From: Siphonodentalium dalli
Lineage: Eukaryota; Mollusca; Scaphopoda; Gadilida; Siphonodentaliidae
DNA length: 64,000 nucleotides
Direction: 5' to 3'
Assembly (NCBI GenBank): GCA_032622095.1
Contig: CP136068.1
Coordinates: 16,973,729-17,037,728, forward strand
Below are positions 61,065 through 64,000 of the stretch, piece after piece. Both the position numbers and the translations under genes were made by a program. The notes below the pieces were generated by a model that had not been told where the DNA came from, did no database searches, and worked only from the letters and a program-made list of their open reading frames with translations. Each line of letters begins with the position of its first letter. Position 1 is the stretch's first letter.

Positions 61065-61320
61065 TTTAATGTAACTTCACAACGACTTTTGATGTAAAAT
61101 AAGGTCAGCACTTTTGAAATGAAATGGCCATTTTTATGTAAAAAAAAAAAACAGGCCACGACTTTTGAAGTAAAAAACATGCCAGTTTTTGACATAAAAT
61201 CTCCTGTAAAACCTGATGTAATTAACGAGTTTTGATGAAAAACGGTCAGCTTTTGAAGTAAAATCGTTTGTATTTTTACGTAAATACAAGAAGGCAACGA
61301 GTTTTGAAGCAAGGAATTCA
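61065..61320. repeat. Degenerate short repeat 'acttttgaagtaaaa'
   Basis: About nine loose copies of 'cgacttttgaWgtaaaa' spaced 20-40 bp, with a 12-base A run. Origin unknown. Confidence 0.55.
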
Positions 61321-61830
61321 GTCATATCTGGAGTCTGACAATGCATAAGAGGACCAACACCGGTTGTCGACCATATGGTTGTGACGTATGCCATATATAA
61401 TATTTATATTAATGTTTATTGTAAACGCAATAAGAACCTGACAAAATAATAAGTTCGTAAACATGACACAACCTACATGGCACACGTATATGGTCGATGA
61501 GAATAGAGCATGAAGTGCGCGTCTACATTTATCTTATCTGAGGCGCCAAAATGTGCACGACAGCTACGCCCATATTAGTCCCTGTTAACAATACTATTTA
61601 AAAGGGCACGTTATGGATGGTAAGCTGATACACTGATAGCAATACAATCCCAAACAGACTATCTGAACTATTTTCGAGACGTTTGCTTTAGATTGGTGAA
61701 AAACGAATGTTTTCTTCGCACTTGCCATACGATACGAAGTCCTTTTAAAGAGGAGCGTTGGTGATGAACACCAATCAGGTACACGATGCATATAGGGATG
61801 ATCGTGCAGGGCAATGAGGCGTATTAGCAT
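61321..61830. other. Stretch with no recognised gene
   Basis: No supported coding or repeat structure. Confidence 0.3.
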
Positions 61831-62737
61831 GTCAGGAACATCCTGAATTCCACTATTAGAGTGGTACTCCACTTTAATAGAGGTATATGACCATTACCGT
61901 TTTGTTAATTTGATAAAAGAGGGATAATCCCGAATCATATTTCAGAAAAATATTATTAAAAATCAGTGTCGCACTAGTTTGTCCGGCCAGGAGAATGATT
62001 AACCCTTTACCCAACAGAAGGGCCCTGTGCCAATGCATTCTCTTATATATGCGAGTCGACCATAGGTCGCCTCGCATATATAAGAGAATGCATTGGCTTA
62101 ACACATTACAAATTATAAAATTGTTAAACAATGTAAGAAAAAATGGTAAAAAGTGTTAAAAAAAGATTTTATTTAGGCCAATGCATTCTCTTATATATGC
62201 GAGGCGACCTATGGTCGACTCGCATATATAAGAGAATGCATTGGCACAGGGCATAACTGTAACTATCACAATGTGGTCAAGGAGCCGGTTCCAATGATAT
62301 CCATATTTGTATGGTTCTATTGAGACAGACCGAAGATATTTGAGGCTGTTGAAGCTTTATTTGGCCGGTTTTGGCCGGTTTGTTGGGTAAATGATTAAGC
62401 ACGACGGCACACTATTAGCAACTCAATTAGCATGCTATTTGTTGAAATGTTGTTATGGAAGAGGGATTGAGTCATCCTGTTATTGTCATTTAGAAAGGCA
62501 TATATTAGTAATATTATAATTTATTGAATAACAAAGCTGGCACAAAAGATTGCACAACGAATTTATTGGAAGACTGTTCATTCGCTGCGATATTGTTAAG
62601 AGTGACATTTGACTGTCCACTGGTATGCACCGTCTTCTATTCCCGGCGCACATAAAGGAAACATTAATATGTTATAGTCATATACCACTATAATAGTGGA
62701 ATACCACTATCATGGTGAAATTCAGGATGTGCCTGAC
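61831..62737. repeat. Outer inverted pair around the nested palindromes
   Basis: 61831-61892 and 62677-62737 are inverse complements at about 80% ('gtcaggaacatcctgaattc' versus the inverse of 'gaaattcaggatgtgcctgac'). Confidence 0.7.
62022..62252. mobile_element. Palindrome of palindromes ('gcattggc' MITE pair)
   Basis: 62022-62097 and 62177-62252 are 76-bp perfect inverse complements. Each arm itself contains a 69-bp palindrome (62029-62097; 62177-62245) of the form 'gccaatgcattctcttatat'..'atataagagaatgcattggc' around an 11-15-base asymmetric centre. 'ttaaccctt' lies just left at 62000, as in the MITE at 30557-30827. Confidence 0.9.
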
Positions 62738-62997
62738 CTGATTAATGGTCCAACAAAAATGATTAATGGTCCAAGAGCTTATAGGCGACCAGAGACGAAG
62801 TCGATACTTAACTCGAGGGCCGTTAACCATTTTCAGTGGGCACCTTATAAACCACACTCACGAGTTCATGTTATTACTATTATCATCACCAATTAGGTGA
62901 CGTCTAGCTAATGATGTACATGTAAGGATCGCGCTATTATTGGGTGTGTCAAACCATTAATGACCCGACAGATACGTAACAGGTAAAGTTACCCTCA

Positions 62998-63951
62998 CAC
63001 CATAGCGATCACCAGTTGCGTATGGTTGCGAATAAAAAATAGTGGTCATAAGTTCCGAACGCAACTCACACGCAACTAATAAGTTTTATAGGTTTGAAGT
63101 ACGCAACAAGCACGCAGGTGATCGCAGACACACGCAGAGTAAGTTCGAAATTTTGAACATGTTCAATAATTCTCTGCGAATGCCTGCGATCAATTTATAC
63201 GCAACAGGGACGCAACAGGTACGCTAAGCGCGCAACACGATCGCAACAGGTACGCAACTCATAAGTTATTAACGCAGGTGATCGCAGGTCCAAATTTGTG
63301 GTATCTGGCCAGGTTTTGGTACCGTACATGTTGCGAATGTGTTGCGTACCTGTTGCGATCGTGTTGCGTGCCTGTTGCGATCACTTTGCGATCGTGTTGC
63401 GTGCCTGTTGTGATCCTGTTGCGTGTGTAGCGTACCCCCAACCTATTGTGCTTATTCCCAGCGTATCCCCAACCTATGCCCTGCGTATCCAACATATTAG
63501 TTGCGTGTGAGTTGCGTGTTAGTTGCGTACTACATGCGTGTTGAGAAATGGTATAAATAGTGGGCCTTTTCTAGATCCGTGTCAGTTGTTGGTGGACCTC
63601 CGATGTGACAACATGGAGCTACCTCTTGCTGTTATTGGATATCAGTTTAATCTGGTCGCAAATACCACGCAACTAGCACGCAGGTCAAACGCAACTTGTA
63701 AGTTTTGAACGCAACTCAAACGAAACTCGTAAGTTCTGCACGGAACTCACACGCAACTCGCACGCAACTCCTATGCCGGTGATCGCAGATATTGGGGGAT
63801 CATAAGTTCAGTTCGCAACCCACACGCAACTAACACGCAACCCATAGGTAGAATAGGTTACAAAATTGTTTTCGCTTGTGTTTGGTGCGTATACAAATAT
63901 TTTTTACACGCAACTCATAAGTTTCAGCATACGCTATGGTGTGAGGGTAAC
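62998..63951. mobile_element. CGCAAC-rich inverted-repeat element (954 bp)
   Basis: The ends are GTTACCCTCACACCATAGCG and inverse CGCTATGGTGTGAGGGTAAC, perfect over 20 bp. The interior is almost entirely built from 'acgcaactcacacgcaacta' and 'gtaagttttgaacgcaactc' style words, which switch to the complementary strand ('gttgcgtgtgagttgcgtgt') between about 63330 and 63535 and back again by 63655. No clear target duplication was identified. No coding capacity. Confidence 0.8.
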
Positions 63952-64000
63952 TTAATATTATGTTGGGCCGTTATGCGAATACAACATTGTGCTACTGCAT

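Overview
This is a gene-poor, repeat-dense stretch of an animal nuclear genome. There are no bacterial-style operons, and reading frames are short. AATAAA polyadenylation signals, GT-AG type splice signals and TATA boxes are present. Frequent ACATGTACATGT words, 'ataactctgg' and 'cagacagacag' dispersed repeats, tandem repeats carrying 'caagatggccgcc' palindromes and a PAN/Apple-type exon suggest a marine invertebrate, most likely a lophotrochozoan such as a mollusc. The species cannot be fixed from sequence alone, and another marine invertebrate (amphioxus, for example) is not excluded.

Layout. 1-1035: a tandem array of ~140-bp units (family A), which recurs at 22751-24265. 1444-1800 (minus): first coding exon of a secreted PAN/Apple-like protein. 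2405-16207: a 13.8-kb transposon with ~355-bp terminal inverted repeats, AGT..ACT ends and a perfect 6-bp target duplication (TGTAGC). This is the signature of a Polinton/Maverick. Its only substantial reading frame is a C2HC zinc-finger acidic protein (14670-15453) with its own TATA box and poly(A) signals. The rest is filled by a 3,098-bp tandem duplication, family-B arrays and later insertions. 16214-35570: mostly featureless AT-rich DNA with a second family-A array, a 189-bp tandem duplication, an 18-bp minisatellite, one TTAA-bounded MITE, 'ataactctgg' repeats and a reverse-oriented family-B array.

35.5-54.2 kb: a dense nest of non-autonomous DNA transposons. They include hAT-like elements with 7-8-bp duplications, TA-target MITEs with CCGCGG-rich interiors, and TTA-target Harbinger-like MITEs. 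There is a 3.8-kb inverted structure packed with the palindrome ATTGCGCTGAAGCGCAAT, a 5S-rRNA-derived fragment, and two partly duplicated segments (40.3-42.3 and 52.2-54.2 kb) that provide empty sites for several insertions. 54.2-64 kb: hairpin MITEs, a 20-bp minisatellite, a 5'-truncated and frameshifted LINE tail, a nested palindrome-of-palindromes and a CGCAAC-rich inverted-repeat element.

Only two host- or element-encoded coding segments are credible (the PAN exon and the C2HC protein), plus one LINE pseudogene. All other open frames are short or lie inside repeats. Family letters (A, B, C and so on) are local labels used here.
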